Source: Puniceicoccaceae bacterium (GTDB taxonomy: Bacteria > Verrucomicrobiota > Verrucomicrobiia > Opitutales > JAFGAQ01). From it: DNA of 38,823 nucleotides. Of this stretch, positions 18,412-27,125 are shown piece after piece. The notes under the pieces were generated by a model that saw only the letters and a program-made list of their open reading frames with translations, was not told the DNA's origin and made no database searches. The stretch spans positions 1 through 38,823 of the forward strand of contig JBEGIR010000049.1 in the NCBI GenBank assembly GCA_040224245.1, in the 5' to 3' direction. Position 1 is the stretch's first letter. Every line of letters begins with the position of its first letter. Both the position numbers and the translations under genes were made by a program.

Positions 18412-21400
18412 CGCCCCACTCGAGATCACTCCTGCTTCGCGTCCACGAGTTACTGGACGGCAAACTGGATGTGCAGCAGACCGACGCCGTCGCATCGGAC
18501 TACAACCAGTTTTGCGAGCAGCTTCAAGCGCGCATCCGTCAGTTTTCCAAGCTGCTCAAGGAAGGGCAGTACTACGCCGCTCTGGATGTGGCGCAACTCG
18601 AGCCAACCCTGACCACCCAAATCGAGCGTATCCGTTTCCCCCGGGAATCGGAGTGGCGAAACTTTCTCGCCGAGCGGGGAATTGCGTGCTTCCCCGGTTT
18701 TGATGATTCTGAACTCAAGCGCGTGAAGGAAGTCTGCGCGGATCGCTCGCTCCGGCAGCCCCCGGCTTACCGCGACTATCGAAAGGCGATTTTGCTCAAG
18801 AACCGCTCCGAAGCGATTCAACATCTGCGCCAACTGCACACCGCCTATCCCAAGGATCTCAACGCAAAACAGGAACTCATCCGTCTTGAAAAGGAGGCAT
18901 TTGAGTCCATCGAAAAAGAACTTTCGCAGCTGCTCCGTCTCGAGAAGAACGACCTTGCCATTGAGCGCGTTCGCACAACCCTGCAGCAGGACTGGATCAT
19001 TCCACTCGAGGGCGATGCCTGGAAACGGTCCGTCGCATTGCATGCCGAGCAGGAAAAGCGAAAACAGCTCGACCAACTCAACCAGACACTCTCCCAGGCC
19101 AAGGTCATTCAGCGCGTGGGGAACTGGAGGGACGCAGCGCCGCTCATCCAAAAGCTGCGCTCCACCCGTGAATCCGGTTTTTACCAGGAGCTGACCGCTG
19201 TCCAGCAAAACGAACTCAACGGCTTGCTCAAGTGGTTTCACGAAACCGAATTGCAGCACGATGTCAGCCGGAAGAATCAGGAGGGCTTCGAAGCCCTGTT
19301 GTCCCAGCTCAACCCCGACACACTGCAGCAAAAATACCAGCATGCCCCAAGCAAACAGGTGCGTCTGGCCCAGAAACAACTCGCAGCCGAGTGGAAACAC
19401 TTTGAATCCCTGACTCCCGAGGCTTGCCAGGAACAGCGCTCCAGCTTTGAACGTGCGCAGCGTGTGCTCGATGAGCTGGCCCGTCACCGACGAAAGAGCC
19501 GCTCCCGTTTTCGCTGGGTGTGGATTCTCATGCTCCCGCTAGTCGGAGTCGCAGGAGTCGCCCTGTTCTGGTTGAATCAGCAGGAGGCTTCACTGGCCAA
19601 CACCGTGCGCAACTCCTATGAACAGCGCGATGTGCCATCGACCCGCCAGGCTCTGGCACGATGGGATGCGTTTACGAAGCGCTTTCACAGCTCACTCAAC
19701 CCGTTCCGTCACTACCGGGCGCATCGTCAGGTCGGAGAGGTACGCAGCTGGATCCAGGAACTGCGGCTGCGCCATGAAAAGATTCAGGAATTGCTCACGC
19801 GAACGGAATCGGAACTGCAAACCCCGCCCGGGCGTGCAGAACTGCGCAGGATACGGCTCAACCTCACCATCGCGGAGGAGCTGCTCGACAAGCTTCCCCG
19901 TGAGAGCTACGCCGAGGCACATGATCGCTTCGCCGCACTCACTCAAACACATGAGCAGTTCCAGCAACAGCATGTGCAGCAAATGCGCAGCGAACTCTCT
20001 GCCGAGCTAACGTCGATCACCAAGCACATGCGTTCCAAACTCACCACGGATCGCACGGATTTTTCCGATTTGGAAAAGGATCTCACAGAGCTGCGAACTG
20101 CCTTTCGCAGCGCAGAGTCCCATATTGCCCAGGCACTGGATCTCAGTCATATCACAGATCTGCAGGATCAGCTCGCATCATTGAAGCAGGAAGTGGATGC
20201 ATACGGTTCTGCCCATGCCACTCTGATGCAGCTCAAAGGCCGGTTGCAGCAAAGCATTGCGCTCTCGGAATACCTGGACTACCTGAGTCAGCTCGCGCAA
20301 CTCCCGCTCAAGGGTCATGCACTTGTGCAGCATGCCCAGCGTTTGACTGCGGAACGCGAGCGATTCGAAAACCTTGCCCAACAACTGCTGCTGCCTGACA
20401 ATGCCCTTGCCTGGCAACAGTTCCTCAAGCGGATGGACGAACCGCTAATCGCTGAGGGGCTCGACCCGAAGGAGCGCACCGTCTGGAGACAATTGGCCGG
20501 ACAGGACCCCCTGCGTGAGATTTATCGCTACCGTCTTTTCCGCTACCAGGATGGAGAAGCGGTTGGCAATTTTCGCTGGGTTTTCACACACGGTGAAGCC
20601 CGCATGGAATCCTCACTCGATCCCAGTGGATCGCAAGTTCGCACCGCCGTCATTCAGGAGTTTGACGAACGGCTCGTCGGCGTTGGACGGGGCATTCCTT
20701 TTGCCGAGGTGCGATACAGCTGCAAGACCGATGCCTCAGGCGCACCAATTGAAGGTGATTTGCTCGAATTTGACAGGCTGAGTCCAGAGTCGGGATACTA
20801 CCGCGAAGTTGCGGCCTTGTGTGGTTTTCAAGGGGAGTCCGAAGGGTTTTCACGTCCGCTGCTCGAAGTAATGGATCGCGTGAAAGCAGAGGCCTTTATC
20901 AGTCCGATCTTCAAGGCATGGATGCTTCAGGAACTCTTCAATCTCATGCTGGTTCGCGCCTTCGACTGGGGGCTGAATTTTTGCCCTGCCGCCCAGTTGG
21001 AATACCGGAATCTTTCGACGATCAAGGGTACGCTTTTCCCATACGACTGGCTGCGCCCTTCCACCCAGAACCGCATCCTCCAGCCGCTTACCCGCTACTT
21101 CGATGGGTTGCCAAAACACTCCTACCACCAACAGGCCGTTGCGAGTCGGGAGCTTTTTAAGCAAATCTCCCGCCAGCGTGTCCGCTTTGGTGGATATGTG
21201 GACGACACGGGAAGGTTCATGCTGCTCAGTGCCACTCCGAATGATCGCACCTTGTTCGGGATGCGGGAACAGGGCGTCATCGATGTGCTTCGCACACCGC
21301 GCATGGAGGGTACACCCGCCACGCAGTTTCCCGCTGTTCCCTACAGTCCGATCATGTTTTTCAACGATCCGCCACGCATCATCCTTGAACGCGTGACCCG

Positions 21401-21473
21401 CAACATCGGCTTCGATGTCAGCTCAGAGGCTTTTCGTCCCTTCCTGCCTTCGATTTTTCTCGATTCGCAATAA
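18408..21473 (+). CDS. Large single-span coiled-coil protein, partner of the preceding gene
   Basis: A 1021-residue protein I cannot assign to a family. Residues 1-~355 are helical and rich in Q, E, L and R. A very basic stretch (RHRRKSRSRFRW) precedes one membrane helix at ~370-390, which by the positive-inside rule puts the N-terminus in the cytoplasm. Residues ~395-690 are mostly coiled coil. Residues ~705-1021 look globular (EIYRYRLFRYQDGEAVGNFRW to the end) with no catalytic motif I recognise. The start codon overlaps the stop of the previous gene, so the two are translationally coupled and probably made in equal amounts. The gene converges with metF, 34 bp apart, with no clear terminator. 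Confidence 0.72.
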   Translation: MTPHSRSLLLRVHELLDGKLDVQQTDAVASDYNQFCEQLQARIRQFSKLLKEGQYYAALDVAQLEPTLTTQIERIRFPRESEWRNFLAERGIACFPGFDDSELKRVKEVCADRSLRQPPAYRDYRKAILLKNRSEAIQHLRQLHTAYPKDLNAKQELIRLEKEAFESIEKELSQLLRLEKNDLAIERVRTTLQQDWIIPLEGDAWKRSVALHAEQEKRKQLDQLNQTLSQAKVIQRVGNWRDAAPLIQKLRSTRESGFYQELTAVQQNELNGLLKWFHETELQHDVSRKNQEGFEALLSQLNPDTLQQKYQHAPSKQVRLAQKQLAAEWKHFESLTPEACQEQRSSFERAQRVLDELARHRRKSRSRFRWVWILMLPLVGVAGVALFWLNQQEASLANTVRNSYEQRDVPSTRQALARWDAFTKRFHSSLNPFRHYRAHRQVGEVRSWIQELRLRHEKIQELLTRTESELQTPPGRAELRRIRLNLTIAEELLDKLPRESYAEAHDRFAALTQTHEQFQQQHVQQMRSELSAELTSITKHMRSKLTTDRTDFSDLEKDLTELRTAFRSAESHIAQALDLSHITDLQDQLASLKQEVDAYGSAHATLMQLKGRLQQSIALSEYLDYLSQLAQLPLKGHALVQHAQRLTAERERFENLAQQLLLPDNALAWQQFLKRMDEPLIAEGLDPKERTVWRQLAGQDPLREIYRYRLFRYQDGEAVGNFRWVFTHGEARMESSLDPSGSQVRTAVIQEFDERLVGVGRGIPFAEVRYSCKTDASGAPIEGDLLEFDRLSPESGYYREVAALCGFQGESEGFSRPLLEVMDRVKAEAFISPIFKAWMLQELFNLMLVRAFDWGLNFCPAAQLEYRNLSTIKGTLFPYDWLRPSTQNRILQPLTRYFDGLPKHSYHQQAVASRELFKQISRQRVRFGGYVDDTGRFMLLSATPNDRTLFGMREQGVIDVLRTPRMEGTPATQFPAVPYSPIMFFNDPPRIILERVTRNIGFDVSSEAFRPFLPSIFLDSQ

Positions 21474-21507
21474 AAGGATTCACCCCTTTGTCATTGGGAA
21501 CAATGTC

Positions 21508-22401
21508 TCAGGTTCGGGAGATCTGAGCGCTGTCCCGAATACCCAGTGATCGATAAATCTGCTTGGTCGCATCGGACTTGTTCAGCGTGTAAAAGTGCAC
21601 GCCGGCAACTTCCTGATCGATGAGATCCTGAACCTGTTGGGTAGCCCAGTGAATGCCTACCTCACGGGCCTGGCGATCATTCTCCGTGCGCTGCATCGCC
21701 TTCTGGAGGCGTGCAGGAATGCGAGCGCCCAGTGCCAGCTCGCTCGTGCGCACCATCGCCTTTTGCGTGAGCAAAGGCATGATGCCTGCCACAATGGGGA
21801 CGTGGATGCCCGCTAATGCGCAGCGCTCGCAGAAATCATAAAAATCCCGATTGTCAAAAAACAGCTGGGTACAAATGTAGTCCGCCCCTGCATCGACCTT
21901 GCGCTTGAGGTATTCGATCTCCAACAGTCGATTGGGGCAGCCCGGATGCCCTTCGGGAAAACCCGCAACACCGATGCCCATATCCGGGTAACGCTGCTTG
22001 ATAAAGGCCACCAGCTCGGCTGCGTAGGTAAACCCACCCGGCACCGTTCCGCCGTCCGGGCATCCCTGTGGCGGGTCCCCCCTGAGCGCCATGATGTTGC
22101 GGATGCCACTGCTGGCGTATTTGTCAAGGATCGCTGCGATCTCGTCTCGGGTGTGACCGACCGTTGTCAGGTGGGAAACAATGCTCAGACCGGTGCGCTG
22201 CTGCGTTTTGACCACAAGATCATGTGTCAGCTCACGCGTGCCACCTCCGGCTCCATAGGTCACGCTTGCATAGCCCGGACGTAGCGTGACCAGCTCCTCT
22301 AGAGTTTGAAACAATTGGGCAGAGGCCTCTTCCGATTTGGGAGGGAAAAATTCAAAACTGAAACACGGGCGATGTGCCTGGAGTATATCGGCAATGTGCA
22401 T
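21508..22401 (-). CDS. metF: Methylenetetrahydrofolate reductase
   Basis: A 297-residue flavoprotein that reduces 5,10-methylene-THF to 5-methyl-THF for methionine synthesis. Motifs include FSFEFFPPKSEE near the N-terminus, SVTYGAGGGTR, HLTTVGHTRDE, RNIMALRGDPP and GVAGFPEGHP. The length equals E. coli MetF (296). The ATG at 22401 lies 54 bp after the ftsY stop on the same strand, so metF is probably the last gene of the ribBX-ribH-nusB-ftsY-metF series. No S-adenosylmethionine riboswitch is seen, and there is no room for one in the 54-bp gap. Confidence 0.96.
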   Translation of the reverse strand: MHIADILQAHRPCFSFEFFPPKSEEASAQLFQTLEELVTLRPGYASVTYGAGGGTRELTHDLVVKTQQRTGLSIVSHLTTVGHTRDEIAAILDKYASSGIRNIMALRGDPPQGCPDGGTVPGGFTYAAELVAFIKQRYPDMGIGVAGFPEGHPGCPNRLLEIEYLKRKVDAGADYICTQLFFDNRDFYDFCERCALAGIHVPIVAGIMPLLTQKAMVRTSELALGARIPARLQKAMQRTENDRQAREVGIHWATQQVQDLIDQEVAGVHFYTLNKSDATKQIYRSLGIRDSAQISRT

Positions 22402-22455
22402 GATGGCAGTTGGCAGAAAAACGGCTTGAATCGAACGGGAACCGACTTTGACAGG

Positions 22456-23370
22456 TCAGTCCGCTCCGGACAAGCCAAAGACAGCTGAGGCGTAATCCTC
22501 ACGGTCAAAGGGTTTAAGATCCTCCGGCTTTTCACCCAATCCGACAAAATAAACCGGAAGGTCAAGTTCCCGAAAAATCGCAACGATGGCTCCGCCCTTC
22601 GAGGTTCCGTCGAGCTTGGTCACGATGAGTCCACTGAGCGGGAAATACTGGTGAAACTGCCGCGCCTGTTCAATCGAGTTGGTGCCGATGCTGCCATCGA
22701 CAACCAACCAACTGTGGTGAGGTGCGTTCGCATCGTGTTTTTGCAGCACGCGCCGGATCTTCGCCAGCTCATCCATGAGGTTACCCTTGGTGTGCAGACG
22801 TCCTGCAGTATCGAGAATAAGATAGTCCACCCCTCGGCTGCTGGCAGCAGCGTATGCATCGTAGGCCACTGCTGCAGCGTCTGCACCCTGATGGCTGGTG
22901 ATCAGAGGCAGGTCGAGACGCTCGCACCAGGTCTTCAGTTGCGCATTGGCCGCCACGCGAAAGGTGTCGCAAGCTGCAATGAGAACACTCTGCCCCTGCT
23001 CCTGCAACAGCTTGCCCAGTTTTGCAGCGGTTGTGGTTTTGCCCGATCCATTGACCCCTACCAGACTGATCACGACCGGACGAGATTCCGGGACGTCAAG
23101 GCGCCCTTCGGCTCCTTCCAGATGCTGCATGAGCACTTGTTTCCCGATCACAGCCCCTTCCTGCTGTTGCAGCTCCCTGTTTTTGCGAAACGCCACCTGC
23201 ATCGCCTCAATGATGCTCTCGGTCGTTTCGATTCCAAAGTCGGCAGCGTAGAGTGTTGCCTCCAGTTCTTCCAATGTGGCGTCGTCGATCTTTTTGACCC
23301 CAAGCACAGAAGCTACCCGGTCTGACGTGCGGGAAAATCCCTTTTTGAAGAATTTGAAAAATCGGCTCAT
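22456..23370 (-). CDS. ftsY: Signal recognition particle receptor FtsY
   Basis: A 304-residue SRP-receptor GTPase that docks ribosome-SRP complexes at the inner membrane. It has the NG domain only, with a short basic N-terminus (MSRFFKFFKKGF) in place of the long acidic A domain of E. coli. GTPase motifs are GVNGSGKTTT (~105), DTFR, DTAGR and TKLDGTSKGG. Two usually strong motifs deviate: the segment after DTFR reads VAANAQL where most have AAAVEQL, and the segment usually close to DATTGQNA reads DGSIGTNS. It lies between nusB and metF with gaps of 69 and 54 bp. I am sure of the family. Confidence 0.95.
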   Translation of the reverse strand: MSRFFKFFKKGFSRTSDRVASVLGVKKIDDATLEELEATLYAADFGIETTESIIEAMQVAFRKNRELQQQEGAVIGKQVLMQHLEGAEGRLDVPESRPVVISLVGVNGSGKTTTAAKLGKLLQEQGQSVLIAACDTFRVAANAQLKTWCERLDLPLITSHQGADAAAVAYDAYAAASSRGVDYLILDTAGRLHTKGNLMDELAKIRRVLQKHDANAPHHSWLVVDGSIGTNSIEQARQFHQYFPLSGLIVTKLDGTSKGGAIVAIFRELDLPVYFVGLGEKPEDLKPFDREDYASAVFGLSGAD

Positions 23371-23439
23371 GGTGTGAAGTGTGCATGCGCGACTGCACCG
23401 AAATGCAGGTCACTGCCCTGTCGCGCTATTTTCGGAAAA

Positions 23440-23931
23440 TCAGACCAGTCCATCCAACACGTCCGAACCCGCGTCTGAGGCTGAGTCCGTTCGCTTCGCC
23501 GTGCGCGCGGGGCGACCCAGTCCATCCTTGATTTTGTCCAGAATCCCATTGATGAAGCGCTTACTGTCGTCTTTGGAGAACTCCTTCCCCAGTTCGACGG
23601 CCTCATTGATGCTGACCACGGGTGGAATATCCTCGCAGAATCGAAGTTCAAAAATCGCAATGCGAAGAATCGCCAAGTCCACCCTCGCGATGCGATCAAA
23701 CGACCAGTTTTTCGCGAGGCGACGGATGTCTTCGTCGATGGTCTGCACATGCTCAATCACACCGCGAATGATCTGCTCGGCAAAGCGATAGTATTCACGC
23801 TCATTGGGTTCGTTCTCAAAAAACGACCGGATGGCATCGTTAAGTACTTCGGGACGATTGTATTCCCATGCATAGAGAAATTGCATTGCCGCCCGGCGGT
23901 TGTCACTGCGTTGAGATGGTTTTCGGTTCAT
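23440..23931 (-). CDS. nusB: Transcription antitermination factor NusB
   Basis: A 163-residue all-helical protein that, with NusE (S10), binds boxA RNA for rRNA antitermination. Family features are the N-terminal RRAAMQFLYAWEY, the central DIRRLAKNWSFDRIARVDLAILRIAIFEL region, and INEAVELGKEFSKDDSKRFINGILDKI near the C-terminus. The ATG at 23931 is chosen over a TTG at 23985, which would overlap ribH. The C-terminal ~25 residues are extra and low-complexity. The ribH-nusB order is common in bacteria. Confidence 0.94.
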   Translation of the reverse strand: MNRKPSQRSDNRRAAMQFLYAWEYNRPEVLNDAIRSFFENEPNEREYYRFAEQIIRGVIEHVQTIDEDIRRLAKNWSFDRIARVDLAILRIAIFELRFCEDIPPVVSINEAVELGKEFSKDDSKRFINGILDKIKDGLGRPARTAKRTDSASDAGSDVLDGLV

Positions 23932-23975
23932 GATAACGGAGGGGTTGGTGCGATGGGCAGTCGGCCTGTCGTGGT

Positions 23976-24440
23976 TTATTTCCAATGAGCCATCACTACG
24001 GCGGCTTCGGCAAACTCTTTGCCTCGCTCGATGCGCCCGACGGTTCGGTCTTCGGCCTGTTGATAGGTTTCTGCGGAGATGACTCCATTGATCACCGGAA
24101 TCTGATCCTGCAAGCTTACCTGTTGCAATCCCATGGATACCGTGCGCGAAACAATGTCATGGTGCTGGGTTTCCCCGGCGATAAGCACTCCCAGAGCGAT
24201 CAGCACATCACAGTTGTGCTGCCGTGCGCGGCGTTGGCAGGCATAGGGAAGCTCCGCAGATCCGGGCACCCGGTCAATGTGCAGGTTTTCGGACTGGACT
24301 CCCAAGCGCTTCAATTCCGCGATCGTTCGCTCGAGCAAGCCTCCAACCAGTTCCTCGTTGAAACGGGACGCAATGAGGGTCACGCGCAGGGAACGATTGT
24401 CGACCTGGGAAAAATCAAACTGTGGAGCGTGCTGACTCAT
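23976..24440 (-). CDS. ribH: 6,7-dimethyl-8-ribityllumazine synthase
   Basis: A 154-residue enzyme that joins 5-amino-6-ribitylaminouracil with 3,4-dihydroxy-2-butanone 4-phosphate, the penultimate step of riboflavin synthesis. Motifs include ASRFNEELVGGLL, RVPGSAELPYA, ALGVLIAGETQHHD (substrate binding and the catalytic His) and PVINGVISAETYQQAEDR. An ATG at 24440 is preferred to a TTG at 24446. It receives the product of the RibB domain encoded 90 bp upstream, so substrate supply and use are in one operon. Confidence 0.96.
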   Translation of the reverse strand: MSQHAPQFDFSQVDNRSLRVTLIASRFNEELVGGLLERTIAELKRLGVQSENLHIDRVPGSAELPYACQRRARQHNCDVLIALGVLIAGETQHHDIVSRTVSMGLQQVSLQDQIPVINGVISAETYQQAEDRTVGRIERGKEFAEAAVVMAHWK

Positions 24441-24530
24441 GATCAAAGATGAATGGTATCAGCGTCTTTTTCAGGCGCTGCAGGGTACATAACGTGCATG
24501 CCATCCCATTTGTGCAAGCGTGAAGCGCAC

Positions 24531-25688
24531 TCAGGTTTCGCTTTCTTCCTCAAAAAGAGTGATCTGCTCAACAATCTCGAGACCATAGCCCTGCAGGGCT
24601 ACAACCTTGCGGGTTCGGCCTGCCAACAGACGAATTTGCTTCAACCCGAGGTCGGACAGGATTTGCGCCCCGATGCCGTAGTCCTTGTAATCCATCCTGG
24701 CTGGACGCAGTTCGGACAGTGCGGGTTGCCCGAGTTCACGGGAAAGGTTCACCCCGGGCAGAATGCGGTCCACCCGCATGCCACCATGCGGTTGCTCAAT
24801 GTAGAGAATGACCCCGTGACCCACCTCGGCAATGCGCTGCATGGAACGCTGAAGACTCTGCCTGCGACGGGTGTCCTGTTTGCCAAAAATATCTGAGATC
24901 AGGTGCTCACTCTGTACCCGGACCAGGGTGGGGCGTTCATCCAGGGATCCCTTGCTCAGCACAATGTGATAGCGATCATTGAGCTTGCTGCGATACACAT
25001 GCAGATCGAAGGGACCGAACTCGGTTTCCACCACATCCTGCGCAATTTTTTCCACCTGTTTTTCGCGTTGATGCCGGTATTCGATCAATTGCGCAATCGA
25101 GATCATCTTCAACCCATGCTGCTGTTTAAAGGGGATCAGGTCCTTGACCCGCGCTACCGAACCATCGTCGTTGACCACCTCACAGAGCACTCCGCTGGGA
25201 TGCAGCCCCGCCAGAATGGCAAGGTCCACAGCTGCTTCGGTATGGCCAGCACGTTCCAGCACACCCCCAGGACGCGAACGCAGTGGAAACACGTGACCGG
25301 GCTGCACCAGTTGCTCAGGGGTGGATTGGGGATCCGCCAATATGCGAATGGTTTTGGTGCGGTCGTATGCACTGATTCCCGTGGTGATTCCCTCTGCCGC
25401 ATCCACCGTTACCGTGAAATCCGTGCGAAAGGAATCCAGATTGCGCGCCACCATGGGGTTCAGTCCAAGCCGCTTGAGCTGAAACTCGGCCATCGGCACA
25501 CACACGATACCGCTGCAGTAGCGGATCATCATGTTGATGGTCTCCGGAGTCGCCTTTGAGGCAGCCATGATGAGGTCTCCTTCGTTTTCCCGGTCTTCAT
25601 CGTCAGTGACAATGACGAGTTTCCCGTCGGCGATATCTGCAATGGCTTGCTCGACTGAGTCAAAATACTGGGAAAAGTCGCTTTCCAT
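24531..25688 (-). CDS. ribB: DHBP synthase fused to a decayed GTP cyclohydrolase II domain (RibBX type)
   Basis: A 385-residue two-domain protein. Residues 1-~205 are 3,4-dihydroxy-2-butanone-4-phosphate synthase with DDEDRENEGD, SGIVCVPM and RPGGVLERAGHTEAAVD, all apparently intact. Residues ~210-385 align with GTP cyclohydrolase II but lack its active site. The three zinc cysteines are replaced by His262, Thr273 and Arg275, the EGRGIGL loop reads PHGGMRV, and the NNP.K segment reads GRTRK. It should therefore make only DHBP. This matches the RibBX variant described in Proteobacteria. The window has no other GTP cyclohydrolase II. Only 43 bp separate it from divergent trkA, so there is no FMN riboswitch. 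Confidence 0.9.
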   Translation of the reverse strand: MESDFSQYFDSVEQAIADIADGKLVIVTDDEDRENEGDLIMAASKATPETINMMIRYCSGIVCVPMAEFQLKRLGLNPMVARNLDSFRTDFTVTVDAAEGITTGISAYDRTKTIRILADPQSTPEQLVQPGHVFPLRSRPGGVLERAGHTEAAVDLAILAGLHPSGVLCEVVNDDGSVARVKDLIPFKQQHGLKMISIAQLIEYRHQREKQVEKIAQDVVETEFGPFDLHVYRSKLNDRYHIVLSKGSLDERPTLVRVQSEHLISDIFGKQDTRRRQSLQRSMQRIAEVGHGVILYIEQPHGGMRVDRILPGVNLSRELGQPALSELRPARMDYKDYGIGAQILSDLGLKQIRLLAGRTRKVVALQGYGLEIVEQITLFEEESET

Positions 25689-25731
25689 TAATTGCTTTTC
25701 AATTCATTTGGCACTGTTAGTCTACCACAAA

Positions 25732-27087
25732 ATGAAAGCGATCGTTGTAGGCGCAGGCGAGGTCGGATTCTACTTGTCAGAGGTATTGAGTGCAAAGGGA
25801 ATCCATATTGTCGTTATTGAGGCCTCCCAGAGCAGGGTGCAGCATGTCGATGACGAACTCGACGTCAAAGTGCTTCAGGGCAACGGTGCATCGGCCTCAA
25901 TGCTGGAACGAGCTGGCATCCACGCAGCCGATTTTGTAATCGCGGTCACCAGTGATGACATGACGAACATCGTGTGTTGTTCTCTGGCCAAAGCCATGCA
26001 TCCATCGACCGTAACGATTGCCCGGGTACATGATGCGACCTACGCGGACCACTCCCTGATCAACTACCAGTTGCATTTTGGAATCGATCACCTGCTCAAC
26101 CCGGAGGCACTCTGCGCCGTTGAACTCGCCAAAGAAATTCGCAACCCCGGCCGGGTTGCTGTGGAAAATCTCGCCCGTGGGCGCATTGAGGTGCAGCAGC
26201 TCTGGGTCACACGTCCGAGCAAATATACTGGAAAACCACTCAAGGACACCCCATTGCCCAAGGAGGTTCGGGTGGCAACCGTGACCAAGCCCGACACCCC
26301 TTACCAGATTGCCACCGCAAACGTGGTACTTGAGGTTGGCGACCGTGTAACGCTCTTTGGTCTGCCCGAACAAATGGTTTCTGTGAAAGCGCAGTTGGAC
26401 CCATCGAGCAAGATTGATCAGGCGCGCGTGGTGCTCTACGGTGGAAGTGAGATCGCCATTGCACTGGTGCGATTGCTCAACAGTCCACGGTTCAAAATCC
26501 GGATTCTCGAAAAAGATCCCAAGCTTTGCATGGCACTCGCCGAGCGATTCCCCCATGTCACTGTCATTCGTGGGGATGCCACCTCCCGGCGCCTGCTGGA
26601 AGAGGAGCAGGTCGGAAGCTGCGACTATTTTGTCGCCTGTACCAAACGCGATGAAGACAACATCATGACCAGTGTGCAGGCTTCCAAGCTCGGTGCCAAG
26701 CATGTGCAGCTGGTCATCAACAAACCCGACTACGAACCCATCCTGATGGGGTTGAGTTCCACGCTCGGGGTTGAGTTGGTCGTCTCGCCTCGACTTGCAA
26801 CCGCCAACGAACTCACACGTGTCATCGACACCGGCCCCGTTGTGGAAATCGCAACGCTGGCCGATTCCAGTGCAAAGATCCTCGAAATCAAGGTATCACC
26901 CGACAGCAAGGCGATCGGTCGACAGATTCAGGAATTGCCACGATCCGATCACTCCATTTTTCTCGCCATCCTGCACAAATATGATGCCAGGGTACCTGCG
27001 GCGACCGACACGATCCTTCCCGGTGACCGCGTGGTCGTGCTCACCCACGAAACCCACCAACAAGCCGTCATTGATCTGCTGTCCTGA
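25732..27087 (+). CDS. trkA: Trk potassium uptake regulatory subunit TrkA
   Basis: A 451-residue cytoplasmic gating subunit with two tandem RCK units (each RCK_N plus RCK_C). The first Rossmann motif VVGAGEVGFYL binds NAD(H); the second copy is altered (YGGSEIAIAL), as in other TrkA proteins. The length agrees with E. coli TrkA (458). The ATG at 25732 starts a normal MKAIVVGAGEVG N-terminus; the open frame continues upstream into ribB antisense and that part is a shadow. trkH follows after 38 bp, giving a complete regulator-channel pair. Confidence 0.95.
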   Translation: MKAIVVGAGEVGFYLSEVLSAKGIHIVVIEASQSRVQHVDDELDVKVLQGNGASASMLERAGIHAADFVIAVTSDDMTNIVCCSLAKAMHPSTVTIARVHDATYADHSLINYQLHFGIDHLLNPEALCAVELAKEIRNPGRVAVENLARGRIEVQQLWVTRPSKYTGKPLKDTPLPKEVRVATVTKPDTPYQIATANVVLEVGDRVTLFGLPEQMVSVKAQLDPSSKIDQARVVLYGGSEIAIALVRLLNSPRFKIRILEKDPKLCMALAERFPHVTVIRGDATSRRLLEEEQVGSCDYFVACTKRDEDNIMTSVQASKLGAKHVQLVINKPDYEPILMGLSSTLGVELVVSPRLATANELTRVIDTGPVVEIATLADSSAKILEIKVSPDSKAIGRQIQELPRSDHSIFLAILHKYDARVPAATDTILPGDRVVVLTHETHQQAVIDLLS

Positions 27088-27125
27088 ACCACGGTGGTTC
27101 GATCGGCCTGGCATCTTTTCGATTC

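Noticed and set aside
15385-21473. Horizontal transfer of the large pair
   Set aside because: No integrase, tRNA, direct repeats or transposon is nearby, and base composition and codon use look like those of the neighbouring genes.
25709-25723. Sigma54-like TTGGCAC before trkA
   Set aside because: The -12 position reads CT instead of GC or GT at the required distance, so only half of the promoter is present.
25689-25731. FMN riboswitch upstream of ribBX
   Set aside because: Only 43 bp separate ribBX from divergent trkA, too short for the element, and no conserved FMN-riboswitch segments are seen.
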